Part shown: positions 22,394-34,700 of the stretch, piece after piece
Layout of the letters: each line of letters opens with the position of its first letter
How positions within the stretch are numbered: position 1 is the first letter of the stretch
Origin: Turbatrix aceti
Lineage: Eukaryota; Nematoda; Chromadorea; Rhabditida; Panagrolaimidae
Reading direction: 5' to 3'
Assembly: GCA_963969345.1 (NCBI GenBank)
Contig: OZ017767.1
Location: 6,786,739 to 6,850,738 of the forward strand
DNA: 64,000 nt
Made by a program: the position numbers and the translations under genes
Notes under the pieces: generated by a model
Database searches by the model: none
What the model saw: the letters and a program-made list of their open reading frames with translations, nothing else
What the model was told of the DNA's origin: nothing

Positions 22394-25300
22394 TCAGCAC
22401 TCGGTCTCCTTGACATCCATCGGGCGATCTGACTGGTATGACGCACGGCTGAAAACACAAACACATAAGGGAAATGGTTAGAAAAAAGGCCAAGCGCCCC
22501 GTCTAACTGTCTAACCTTTGATCCGATGGCCGACGCATAGAAAAAGTCAGATTATCACCCGGAGCCGGGGGTGGCAGGAGGAAAGAGGATCTCGGTTGCT
22601 GCATCGACGCGACAGAAGCATCGGCTACGGCTGCGGAACGCTTGAGTCTCGGGGACAACGATGCAGACGAACAAGCGAGGCTCTGAGAACGGATGTTCCA
22701 TTCGCTGAGTCGACTGACGGCATCCGTGAAGGAAAGCGATTTGCCCATGGACATGGAAATGATGCCGCACCAGCCGTGTTTGTCGAGCTTTTGCAGGGGT
22801 TTGCGGAGGTGTTTGCAGTAGATGTATTCTAGGGACAGGCACAGGGTTGCGACTAGCTGGAAATTAAGAAAGAGTCTGTGACAGGATTTTGGATTAAGGT
22901 GGAGGGTGCGACCCCGTGAAAAAACAACTTCAAATGTTTTTAACCAAAGTTGTAGGCACCCCTAAGGAATTGTTAAAAAAAATTATGAAAAATTTTTCAG
23001 ATGCCGGATTCTGGAGATTTGGCTTCTGAAATGTTTTTTCGTTTTGAATTTTCTACTCAATTTTTAAAAGAAGCAAAAATCTGAATTTAATATGACAAAT
23101 GTATTCTGGCACGAGGAATCGATTCCCGCACTCAGATTCCACAAAAAACATCTGTCCGCCCGGCAATTATGTTTTTTTTGTTTTTGTATTCATATTTTCA
23201 GCCAAAACATGCCTATTTCGTCCGAGGGGGAGGGCAAGGCATACCCTATCTTGAAGCCCGTTTTTTTTGGCATCGGAAGAGCAAAAACACAAAAAATTCT
23301 ATGTCGGTCCCGGTGACCAAAACATGGAAAAACCGTCAAAATGGTCGTTAAAAAACAACGAGAACGCAAAGCACACCAAAAGTCGCCGCGTGCGCATCGT
23401 GATGCGCGAAGCGCGTAGTCAGTTTTTTGACCGTTTTGACGGGTTTTTCCCTGTTTTGGTCACCGGGACCGACATAGAATTTTTTGTGTTTTTGCTCTTC
23501 CGATGCCAAAAAAAACGGGCTTCAAGATAGGGTATGCCTTGCCCTCCCCCTCGGACGAAATAGGCATGTTTTGGCTGAAAATATGAATACAAAAACAAAA
23601 AAAAACATAATTGCCAGGCGGACAGATGTTTTTTGTGGAATCTGAGTGCGGGAATCGATTCCTCGTGCCAAAATACCTTTGTCAAATTAAATTCAGATTT
23701 TTGCTTCTTTTAAAAATTGAGTAGAAAATTCAAAACGAAAAAACATTTCAGAAGCCAAATCTCCAGAATCCGGCATCTGAAAAAATTTTTCTATTTTTTT
23801 TTAACAATCCCTCAGGGGTGCCTACAACTTTGGTAAAAAACATTTGAAGTTGTTTTTTCACGGGGTCGCCGGTCCAAAATCCTGTCACAGACAGGCTTTT
23901 AACAGTTTTGAAAGGTTTAGGAAATCAAAATCGTCAAACGCGCCAAAATTTTTGAGATCGAACTTTTGAGCTGCTCAACTTGGAATTTTGAGTAGAGTTT
24001 TCAATATTTCAATTTTTTTAAAACAGAAAAAAAATGTAGTAGCGATTGTGTTTTTAAAAATTCAGAAAAATCGAGAGTGCAAAAAACCACAATTTTTTTT
24101 AGGAAAAAAATTTTTTTTTCTAATTTGTCAACTCGCTCGAAAACTCAAAACTTACAAAAATTCGAGAAAAATTTGTAAAAATTCTTCAACAACTCACAAT
24201 CCCGACACCGAGCAAAAAAAACGCGCTCATAAAGTTTTCAATGCCCAAAGGCGCCGACGTCGTCTGAGACTTGCTTGCCGGTACGCAAGCTCCAGTGAGC
24301 CAAAAATTTTGAAGCCGTTCAAGATCGCCTTTTTGTTGGTACTGCAGCATGAGCTGGTTGACGCGCTGAACGTGCGGGCTGTTTTTGGGAAATCCAATGC
24401 CATAGCCCGTCATCGTGGACCACTTTCCGACGGTCATGAGTTCGCAGTTGGCGTCTTTGCCCGCTGCGTAGTCGAGCACGACGGCATCATAGATGAACGC
24501 ATCGAGTTGTCTAAAAGTGTCGTCATTGCCCGAAAAGTGGTGTTCTCAAGTGCAATGTTGGGCGTAAAAATAGAAAAAAAAATGTAAACAATCCCGTCAT
24601 CGATCGAGCCTGAACTGATCTTTCGTGTTCGTTTTAAAAAGTGAATTAATCCAGTTTTTTTGATTCCCGTGACCCGATTACGTACTCATTCCGAATGGCA
24701 TCGATGCCAGCAGAAATGTTCTGCGTGAAAAACTTGTTTGCCTCGACGTAGCGATTCATCTGTAGCCAATTGCGTTTCATAGTTTCATGCGTGTTTCCGC
24801 CTTCGACAGTGCCAAAGCGGAACGGTGGCTGCTGATCGCCGGCATGAACGATCTAAACAAACAAATGAAACGTGTTTTGTTCAACTTTGTGTTCAAGACA
24901 AAAGTCTCACTCTGTCATCGTCGATACCAGAGAGATCATAGAATTGCACCCTTGTGATCATGAATGCAGCCAGGTTTGCGGTGTATACGGCGACAAACGT
25001 CAGACCGAAGGCAGCCCATACCAGCGACATGAACCGACTGACCGTGGAGCGCGGTACATCTGAAACGCTGCCGCGGTCGGATCATTGAGACCAGTGAGCA
25101 AAGTATACCCGTGGTAACACTGGCGCCGAATAACGTCGCCCAGACCAACCAATAAGATCGAAAGAGCGAAAACTTGTGACCCGGCGGCGGGTATTTGTTC
25201 ATGTTGAAGCTCTTCGGTGAAATCCACTCAAAAACGAAGATTGACAGCGCTGCGCCTTGAATAGAAATCAGCAGAATAGCAGCCCAGGTAGAATATTCGA

Positions 25301-27930
25301 AAGGTTCGAGAAAAGCAGTTGGAGACAAAACGCCGGATCGAATTTTGACGATGATCGCAATTCCGGTGTCAAGGAAAGGGATGGAAAAATCAATGTCACG
25401 GGCGCGTTCTGAGTTGAGTTTTAGCGAGGTCGCGCACATGTCTGCTTTGTGAGTGATTAGGTCCTGGATTAGGCCGTTCCAGCCTGCGTCCTGGAAAAAA
25501 GAACAATTTTATATTCGATTCAGCGTTTTTTTTTGAAAGACAAAACATACAGTCTTCAAACCCCATTTTTCGTCCCGCACCTTGTAGAGCGTGTAGGTAA
25601 ATCCAATGTCTGTGGCAAGCTTGTCTAGGAGATCCACGCAGTATCCTGTGCAGCACTTGAAGATGGTTTTGTTCCTACAAAGCCACATTTTTTTTGCCTG
25701 ACTGATTGTAAACGCAACCAAAGGGGTGAAAATTCGTGTTCGTTCGCGAACAAATTCACAATTTATTGTTATTGTTCATTCATTAACTTAATTTTTTATA
25801 AATTACGTTGTTTGTGTTCGTTCACGAACATTTTTAAATTTTTCAAACGGATAAAACGAACAACATGAGTCATTAATTTTTGATATTTTTAGAAAAACGA
25901 AGTCAAAAACATTGTTATTTGGTAAAAAAACTACAACAAAAGAAAAATTTCAGAACTACAGTTACAAAAAACAAATTATGTATTTCTGCATGAATGAACG
26001 AAATTTAACCCAATAAGTAAAAAAAAAATGTTCGTGTTCGTTCGCAAACATGAACAACTTTGTTCATGCTGGTTCGTTTTTGTGAACAAAATGTTCAAAC
26101 GTTTATGTTTTTTTATGAACAAAACTCGATTTCTGAATAAAACTTTAACTTACTTTTTGACTCCGTTCTCGAAAACAACTTCCGAGCCCCAATCGCACAC
26201 GCTGCCCTGATTACCAGGGCAAGTCTGAGTCTCGGCATCCAGGTCGCTAACAATGACAAAAGGCGCTTCGTGCAGCGTGACCACACGGACGTGGAATTTA
26301 TCTGGCGTGCCCTGCGGGGGATTGGCCCTGCCTCCTGGCCACTCGATATCCGCCATTCGGAGTTCTCCGTTGGTATACTCGCCGACTTTGTCCCAGTAAA
26401 AGCTGCCCTCTTTGATCTCTTTGCCCCGACGCGCCTGGCGGAGGTTGGAGACGGTCAGGTAGCTGTCCTTGAGCTTGCCTTCCTCGTTGAAGAGGTAGAA
26501 GAACGAATCCTGACCGTCTTTAGAGTGATATGGGTTTCCTTTGAGAAAAGATGCCCTCATCGTGTTGTAAATGTCTTTTCCGAGGGGCCAGGTGAAGTTT
26601 CCAGTGTCCGCGGAGCAGCTCGCGGTCGATTGTAGAGAAATAGATTCGTTGAAATTTAGTTTAGCGAGGGCAGTTGCAAAAAGCTTGGGCGCAAGACCGA
26701 TGATTAGGGGCAAAACGTCGTCCGCGGGTGGAAACATGGCGTTTGATACAGTGTGAAAATTAACGCTGAGCATTCCATGTTGAATTGGACCGGTGACAGC
26801 ATTCATCGTGCCTTTCACAGACTGCGAGCCAATCCAGAGATATTTATCCGAGAGCAGCCCGAGGCGTTCGGCGACTTCGAAAATCTTTCGTGTGCGAGCC
26901 GTCGTGCTATAGAGCAGGATAATGCGTGCTTCGCTGTGCTGGAGCGCCTTCAGACGGCCTTCGATGTGGCCTTCGTCGAGACTCTCGTCGATCTCTTCGT
27001 GGTGTACGAGGCGGAGTTTAAAGGATCGGTCTTCAAATTCTTCGGTCAACTGTTGAACAGTTTTGAGAAATTGCTTTGAGCCTGCCATTTTCGAAGTAAC
27101 GACGCCGAATCGGGGCCAATTGTAGCGTTTGAGAAGAGCAGCCATCGCTTTTATTTGGTGCTCAATGGGCGGGGCTAGCTGGAGGATGAGGAAGTTGGAC
27201 ATGGACTAAAAATTGGAAATTGTTCATTTTTTTTGAATACGTAAAATTTTTTTTTTGCGTTAAAATTTTTTTTTTAAATATAGATTTTAATAAAAAAAAA
27301 TTTTTTCGTGTTGAAATTTTTTTCTAAGCATAAAAAAATTAAAAAATATTTTTTTTCGACTTTTTTTTTGCGTAAAAAAATGTTTTTTAAAAAAAAGTAC
27401 GTAAAACTTTTTTTTGCTCAACGTACTCTTGTGAAAGTAAAACCCGAGTTATCAGCGTTCCAGGCAATTATTGGGATTCCAGTTTGCGATGCCATGTGGA
27501 GAAAGTACTGGCCGGCAGATGTGCTGTCATCGTAATCCTCGGTGGCGGTCACAAAGACGATGAGCGCCACGTGATTGGCAATCATGCGCTCACAGAGGCA
27601 GTCAAGGACGTCGGAGGGATAAAACTTGCCTTTTGGCAGAATGCAGTCAACGTGCGCGAGTTTGTACTTGGTTGCGAGTTTCCTCACCAGGCTGCAAAAA
27701 AATCGTATACAGTATGAATTTTTTACCTGACCCAAAAAAAAAGCTCACGAAATAGACTGTCCATTGTTAATGTTCCGGATGGTCTCTTTGAAAGCCTTGT
27801 CGTAGACCTTTGACCTGGCGTAATTCTGATAAACAAGGCCGATGTTGACCTCTTGTTTTTCCGCTGCGTCGATTAAAATCCCCGTAAGACAAAGCAAAGT
27901 GCCGAAAAAAACAAGCGAAACAGCTTTCAT
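22394..27930 (-). CDS. nmr-2: GluN2-type NMDA receptor subunit (10 exons, 1009 aa)
   Basis: Exons are 27930-27749, 27691-27427, 27205-26154, 25674-25551, 25490-25109, 25059-24911, 24852-24686, 24510-24198, 22856-22516 and 22448-22394; phase closes at 3030 nt. The protein forms a glutamate-gated cation channel with an NMR-1/GluN1 partner at synapses. It has a signal peptide (about 1-22), an amino-terminal domain, then E-A-P-F-V-I-V-S-D-L-D and C-C-T-G-Y-C-V-D-L-L (S1). TM1, pore loop and TM3 follow (Y-T-A-N-L-A-A-F), then S2 with F-R-F-G-T-V and F-I-Y-D-A-V-V-L, TM4 and a short tail ending K-E-T-E-C. The F-x-I-V-x-D-x-D and S1 sequences place it with GluN2 rather than GluN1. The pore loop has F-G-A-S where vertebrate GluN2 has F-N-N-S. 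The S-L-T of the glutamate pocket reads S-L-K (25427-25419). Intron 8 carries a 1-kb fold-back element. Confidence 0.92.
22868..23898. mobile_element. Long fold-back element bounded by TTAA, in nmr-2 intron 8
   Basis: Two arms of about 480-500 bp are nearly identical in inverted orientation and meet near 23385 at a GC-rich centre (GTGCGCATCGTGATGCGCG). Outer sequences share TCTGTGACAGGATTTTGG. TTAA occurs at 22864-22867 and 23899-23902, symmetrically 18 nt outside the aligned CTGTGACAGG, consistent with a piggyBac-type TTAA target. Arm blocks GGTGCCTACAACTTTGG and GATGCCGGATTCTGGAG are shared with the fold-back at 31713-32775, so they belong to one diverged family. No transposase. Confidence 0.85.
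25735..26110. repeat. GTTCGCGAAC-type dispersed repeat in nmr-2 intron 3
   Basis: GTTCGTTCGCGAACAAA (25739-25755), GTTCGTTCACGAAC (25815-25828), GTTCGTTCGCAAACATGAAC (26035-26054) and further GAACAAAATGTTC units form a degenerate inverted repeat inside the 479-bp intron between exons 3 and 4. Confidence 0.6.
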
Positions 27931-28388
27931 CGAAAAAAAAAATTTTAAATTGCACGAGCAATAATAAATGGTGCCCGAATTGAGAATTGAGCAACAAGTT
28001 GAGTGGCTTTTGCGACAAATAGACCGAGTAAGTCGTTGACGGCAGCGGCAACGGCAACGACAGGCATACTTGGTGCAAATTGTAATTGAGCTTCCTTGCA
28101 AGGAGGGAAGGAGGGTTGGAGCGGCGAGTTTCATGCTCATCTCCCGTCCGCGGACGGGCAACGCTCCCAAGTTGCCGCCGAACAACCAATCGAACGAAAA
28201 CGAGCGGGCGAACTGAGCTTTGCCCTCGGCTCCGTTTTCGTTTTATTCAACCACCGTTTTCGGTTTTCAGCTCGGTGTTATTTTCAATTTTCAAAGTGCC
28301 CTCAATTTTTGCAAATTAAAATTTAATTCAATGAAAATTTTATTTCGGCATTTTTGAAAATTCAAAAAAATCAGGATCGGTTTTTTTG
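27931..28388. other. nmr-2 upstream region
   Basis: The region holds a GC-rich block at 28000-28210 with (GGCAAC)-like short repeats (near 28035-28060). No obvious TATA or AG acceptor precedes the nmr-2 ATG. This is the presumed nmr-2 promoter and 5' UTR, by position. Confidence 0.4.
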
Positions 28389-28668
28389 TTCGCGAGCGAA
28401 CACGAACACTAAATTTTTGATAATTTTGTCCGCAAACGAACACGAACACCAAAATTTTGATAATTTTGTCCGCGAACGAACACGAACACCAAAATTTTGA
28501 TAATTTTGTTCGCGAACGAACACGAACACCAAAATTTTGATAATTTTGTTCGCAAACGAACACGAACACTAAATATTGGATAATTTTGTTCGCGAACGAA
28601 CACGAACACCAAAATTTTGATAATTTTGTTCGCGAACGAACACGAACACCAACATTTTGAGAATTTTG
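28389..28668. repeat. Seven-copy 40-bp minisatellite with GTTCGCGAAC core
   Basis: Units start at 28389, 28429, 28469, 28509, 28549, 28589 and 28629. Each has T(T/C)CGC(G/A)AACGAACACGAAC followed by ACCAAAATTTTGATAATTTTG. The spacer half CAAAATTTTG is itself palindromic. Copies differ by only a few substitutions. The array begins about 80 bp after the fer-1 poly(A) signal (28750-28755). Confidence 0.93.
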
Positions 28669-28749
28669 TTCATTCGATAAATCAAACGAACGGAAACGAA
28701 CATAAATCAGCTTTTTTTTTCATTAGTGAGAAATTTTTGCAATTGCAAA

Positions 28750-28755
28750 TTTATT
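28750..28755 (-). terminator. Poly(A) signal of fer-1
   Basis: AATAAA on the minus strand lies 36 nt after the TAA stop. The minisatellite follows downstream. Confidence 0.7.
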
Positions 28756-28790
28756 CAACAACAAAAAACAACAACAACGAAAAACAACAA

Positions 28791-31700
28791 TTATTGAAGG
28801 ATAGCACGAACCGTTTGGGCGAGGATTTCGGGCCAACGGTAAACAATCGCGGCAATAAAGAGCACTACGATTAAGATGATGAAGGTATATATGACGCACT
28901 GAGCGCCACATTTGTGCCACCAGAAGTGGGCACACGGCCGGAAACGCGACAAGCACCAGTAAGAATCCCACTTCGGTCGATCGGGCATCGGCAGGAATGG
29001 GTCCTGAAACGAAAAACATGTTAAAAAAAAGACGGTGTACGGTAGGAAAACTCACTCGATTCGGATTCTTCCGTTTCCGGCCCACCGGTTCGGCCTTTGC
29101 CAATTCCTGGGGCAAAAGACAGAATTCGAGTTCGATCATGCCGGTAACGTATGTTTTTTTGATGCCATCGTTTCCAGATGGCTTGTAGTCGTCGTCCTTC
29201 TTTTTGAGATTCACCTCGTCCATTCGCTGCTCGCGGGGCAGGGTCGACGACGTGCACGGCCACCAGCCTTGGACGGATTTTTGTTGGAAGAGAGAAGCAT
29301 GGCCGGCTTCGACTGGGACGTAGAGCTAAAAAAAAATTTTTTTTTGGCATTTTTGGAAGTCAAAAAAAATTTGGGATGGGCGAACAGTCGGTTTTTTTGT
29401 TCGCGAACAAACACAAATATTTTTATAACTTGAACGCAAACATTTTTGACTGTGTTCGCGAACAAACACCGAACAATTTTTTTTTTCAGAGTTGTGCAAA
29501 ATTTTTTTCTCCGAAGAAAAACGAAAATCTGGGTAGTTCACGTTTTGGATAACAATTTTGTAACATTTTTTTGGTAAAATTTAATGTTATTTGCCATTTT
29601 TTGACAAATGGAATAAAATTTAACAAATTTTTGTTCGTTTTTTCTGTTCTGAAAAATTGACTGTGTTCGCGAACAAAGAATTAAAAAAAATCTGTTCGCA
29701 AACGAATACGAACAGAAAAAGTCATTTTTTTTTCGAAGAAACACGAAAAAACGCAAACGTTCATTTTTCGTTTTTTTTACATTTTTTTTTTCGAAAAAAA
29801 CGCAAACGTTCTTTTTTAGTTTTTTTTTTTCAAAAAAACGCAAACCCTGATCAAAATAATCAAAAAAAACTCACCGGAGCCCTGGGCAGAGGAATGACCT
29901 TCTTCTTCTTCTTTTTCCCGCAGCACAAGAAGCAGCAGCAGAAGGTCTTGCAGCAGAAGCGGCACTGTCTCACGACGACATGATCCTTTTGCTCCTGGGG
30001 ATAGTAGATTTCGACCATGTCATCCTCGTCGTTGTGTCCTTCCTGGAAGCAGAGCAGTGGCAGGGTGAGTTCGCCAATGACGCTGTCCTTCTTGAATTTG
30101 TTATTATCACAGATCTGAACGATGAGCACCGGATCAACGAGTTCGACAGAAGCCTTGCGGAGGAAGCGGGTCTTGTGCTTCATCGCAATCTTCTTTTCCC
30201 AGGGATCGTAGTCAAAGTCAAAGACAAATCTCCAGTTGAAAGATCCCGCGCCGTCGAGGGAACGATAGTGAATGTCGGTTGTTTCGGATTTCCGGGCTCC
30301 GTTGATGTACGCCCTGACGTAGAGGTCGGCAATCGGTCGACCGAAGGACCTCTTCATCAGGATTGCGTTCCTCACCTGCCAGACGACGACCCTAAGCTGG
30401 TATTTGGCCGGTTGACGGGGGGTTATGTCGATTGCCGGAGGAATTCCCCCGAGGGGTTTTGGGAAAATATCGATGAAACACTCCAACTTGCCAACTTCCA
30501 TGTCAGGATTGATGGTGCTGAAGAGTCGCCGGGTTTCAATGTGCTCGGGAACGAGGCCGATGGCATGGAGAATAAACAGAGCGACCCTCTGCAGAGGCCG
30601 TCCGAGGAAGTTGACGCACGTCGGAGGCTTGGGCTCGATCTGGCTCAGCCAGACGGTCTGGTCGATGACTTCCAATCCAACATCTCCGCCGTTCCGGAGA
30701 ACTTTCGGCGCGTGGAGACCCATTTTTCGGCAGTACCGGGCGAGGACGTTGAGCGGAGGCTGCTGATCGCGCCAGGGCAACGGTCCGTAGAGATTGTACG
30801 CCCAGGGCATACCGACCGTCGCTCGGAATTTGGTCAAAAGCCGGTTTTCAAGATCGATAGACGTCTCACCGATTTCGACTCCTCCAAAAAGCCGTTTTTT
30901 GTCTGAAATTGATATTCGCAGAGTTGTTTCTCGGGGAATGTCGACATTGAGCTCAAAAAGCTGTCCAAAAACCGGGGCAGTTGTTTCGGGGACGTATTTT
31001 CCAATAAGCTTCCTTTTTCCCAGGTGAAGGGTGACGTAGGGGTCCAGCGCACCGCTCTTGCTCTTCATAGGTATCAGATCGTAGGCGCGGATGATATAAA
31101 TCCGCACGATACACGGCACGACGCCGTTGAACTCGGTTCCTGGGATGCGATCCACGATCATGTCTTCCTTGCCGTCGGACTGGGTGATAAAGAGTTTGCC
31201 TTTGAGCTCGCCGCAGTAGTCTTTGGCATCTCGCTTCTTTTTCTTTTTGCTCGTTCGCTCGAGGTAAAAAGTGTCGAGGAAGTCGCCGAAGCCGCGGTAC
31301 TCGCCGATGTCTTCGAGGGGTTCCTTGAAGATTGAGATCTTGTTCAAGCCTAACCTGAAATTAAAAAAATGGTATCAACGGTACAAAAATTCTAATAAAA
31401 AAATTGAAAACATAAGAAAAAATTTAAATAAAAAAAATGTAAAAAATTATAGTATGAAATTCACAAAGCAACAAAAATTATAAAAAAATGCTTTAAAAAA
31501 TGTAAAAAAGAAAAGAAAAAATAAGTAAAAACGAAAAAAAAACAAAAATGAATATGAAAAATCGGAAATTAATTTAAAAAAACAAAAAAATTAGTAAAAA
31601 CAAAAAAACGAAAATAAAAAAAAATCCATAACAAAATAAAAAAAATTTAAAAATGACTTGAAAACAAAAGAAAACGTTAAATAAATGTAAGTATAAAATG

Positions 31701-34700
31701 TAAATATTTTAAGAGGTACTCTGCGAGCCGATTTATTTATAAGGTGGAGGGCGCTACACAGGCATTTTACACTTTCCGATGTTTTGTGCCAAAGTTGTAG
31801 GCACCTATAGGGAGGTTCCAAATTTCCATACCAAAATTTTTTTAGATGCCGGATTCTGGAGTTTCGGCTTCTGCAATTTTTGACGTCAAATTTTCAAACT
31901 GTTTCAAAAATTCTGATTTTTGGTATACAGGGGTATCTTGGCACGAGAAATCGACTGGTGTATTTAGTTTTCTCAAAAAACATCTGACTTTTTTGAAAAA
32001 ATGTGATTTCTGGTTTTTCCGCCCGTTTTTGTCCGTTGCTTGGCTCCAGCATCCGTATATTACCCGGCGAAGTGGTTTTCGCAGGCTAATCTTGTAGCTT
32101 GGTTTCTGCTCTATCGGGAAAAGTGAAAGAAAAAATATGTTAGCTCCATCAATTTTTGTTTTGAATTTTTTTATAGCGCCAACTCGATCTAAAATGGTTG
32201 AAAAAGCGCACAGATCTTCCCCGCTTTGTGTGCGCGCAACGTGCGAGCGCGCGCCGTGCTGCAGCGCATGCGTTTCGCACGCGTAATCTCTCTTTTTTCG
32301 CTTGTTTTTGATCGAGTTGGCGCTATAAAAAAATTCAAAACAAAAATTGATGGAGCTAACATATTTTTTCTTTCACTTTTCCCGATAGAGCAGAAACCAA
32401 GCTACAAGATTAGCCTGCGAAAACCACTTCGCCGGGTAATATACGGATGCTGGAGCCAAGCAACGGACAAAAACGGGCGGAAAAACCAGAAATCACATTT
32501 TTTCAAAAAAGTCAGATGTTTTTTGAGAAAACTAAATACACCAGTCGATTTCTCGTGCAAAGATACCCCTGTTTACCAAAAATCAGAATTTTTGAAACGG
32601 TTTGAAAATTTGACGTCAAAAATTGCAGAAGCCGAAACTCCAGAATCCGGCATCTAAAAAAATTTTGGTATGGAAATTTGGAACCGCCCTATAGGTGCCT
32701 ACAACTTTGGCACAAAACATCGGAAAGTGTAAAATGGCTGTGTAGTCGGAAATAAATCTGCTCGCAGAGTGGCTCTTAAACATTTTCAAAGACACAAAAC
32801 CAAAAACAAAAAAAAATTGAAAAAAAAACTAAAATGCGTAAAAAAAATAAAGTAAAAACAAAAAAACAAAAACGCAAATTAATACAAAAATAAAAAAAAG
32901 ACTAAAAAAAATTGAAAAAAATGTAAAAGAAGAAAAATTTTGTAAAAACGAAAAAAAATATTTAAAAAAAACTGAAATGCGTAAAAAAATAAAAAATGAG
33001 TAAAAACAAAAAAACAAAAACGAAAATGAATACAAAATTAAAAAAAAATGACAAAAAAAAATTAACTAAGAAACCTACTCTCCATAGCCCGGAGCCTTGT
33101 CGAGCTCGCCAATCGAAAAATAGTACTTGCACCACCAATCAATGGGCGGGCTGTTGGGATCGTTCGGAAAAGCCAGAAAAACCTCAGAATTAACCCGTCG
33201 CTGATTTTCAAACTCGGCGACCTGCTGGTAATCGGCCTGCATTTCCTGGGCAGCGACGGTATCGTAGTCCAGCCACTCGGCTTCGTTCTCCGGCATCACC
33301 TGCGGTGGGGGATGCGCGTACTTGGCAAAGTTGCTGATCGTGCACACGCCGACCTGGGGCATCATGCCAAACGTGCGCTGGTCAAAGAGGGCGATCTGGA
33401 TCGGCGGAGCAAAATAAAGGCGATCGGGCATCAGAACTTCGTGGAACGTGAGGAGAGGGTCGTCGAAGTTGGGCGAGACTTTGCTGTCGCGCAGAGGAAC
33501 GGTTTGGCCGATGAGGTCGGCGACGCTGATTTGGAGCCATGGTTGGCGGATTGCGCTCATCTGAATTTTTTTTTTGAATTGGAAAAAAAATTATCAAAAA
33601 AAATTGGAATTTTATTTTAAAAAAAACCCTTGGATTTTTTAAATATTTTTTTTTAAGTTTTACAATTTTGAAATAAAAATTTAATTCAATTTAAAAAAAG
33701 AATCTTTTGAAATTTTTTTATATAAAAAATTAAAATAAAAAATAATTTCATAAAAAATTTTTATATAAAAAATTAAATTTTAAAGTAAAAAAAAAACAAA
33801 CAAAAAAATTTTTAATTTCAAAGCAGAATTTTTTATTTTTTATTTAGATTTTTATTTTTTTTATTTTTATTTTTTATTTTTATTTTTTATTTAGTGCTTG
33901 AAAAAAAATTCCACACATTAGTAAAAAAATGTATCCTAAAAAATAGTAAAAAAAAATACGCCAAAAAATCAAAAAAAATTAAAAAATTTTAATTTTACGC
34001 AAAATTTTTTTTCGAATTAAAAAAAATGAATAAGTACAGAAAAATCCAACAAACCCGAAAACGCTGCAAATTCCGCATGCCCCAGCACAAAATTTGAACA
34101 TTGTACTTGACAAACTTGGGCCTGAACTCCGGAGGCACTTCGTACCTCAAAGACACCCCCCGAAGGCCCTTCTTGACCGGCACCTTCGGCATGATGTGCC
34201 TCTTCTTCGGGTCCGAAGGGTACATCTCAGCGTGCATCAACAGCGCCGCCGAGTGATTATCCAGGCACTCGCTGAGACCGAACCACTTGATTTTTGCGCG
34301 CTCGTCGGTGACGCTGGATATGACGGTCGGAGAGACCTCAAAGCGACCGAGGATAATGTCCACGCCTTCAAAAGTCTCGGCGAGGACCTCGACAACAATC
34401 GACGGAGGATTGCGTTTGAGTGAATTGATGCCACCGGCGACGAGGAGTTCGTCGAAGATGAGCGTCTCGTTGAAGATGGGATTTGTCGTGTACTTGATGA
34501 CGGCCGTCTCCTGGCATCTGTGCATGAAGAATACCCGTACGTAGGATCTGGTCACGACGTGGGACGTGCAGACAAGTTCCCGAGCCCAGAGGATGTACAC
34601 TCGGAGTTGGTAGGTGTTTATCTGGGCGTGAACTTCGTAGATCCTGGGCGTCGTGAAGTTGGACTCGCCGGGAGTGCCTACGCGGACGCTCAACTTGCTA

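Noticed and set aside
22518..22842. Overlapping frames opposite nmr-2 exon 9
   Set aside because: Antisense shadows of the TM4/C-terminal exon.
23092..23685. Near-identical frames on opposite strands in nmr-2 intron 8
   Set aside because: They are the two arms of the fold-back element read on opposite strands, not genes.
28389..28668. CRISPR-like regular array
   Set aside because: Direct 40-bp tandem units with no unique spacers, in a eukaryote; it is a minisatellite.
30425..31335. Long plus-strand frames opposite fer-1 exon 11
   Set aside because: Antisense shadows of a GC-rich exon with strong third-position bias.
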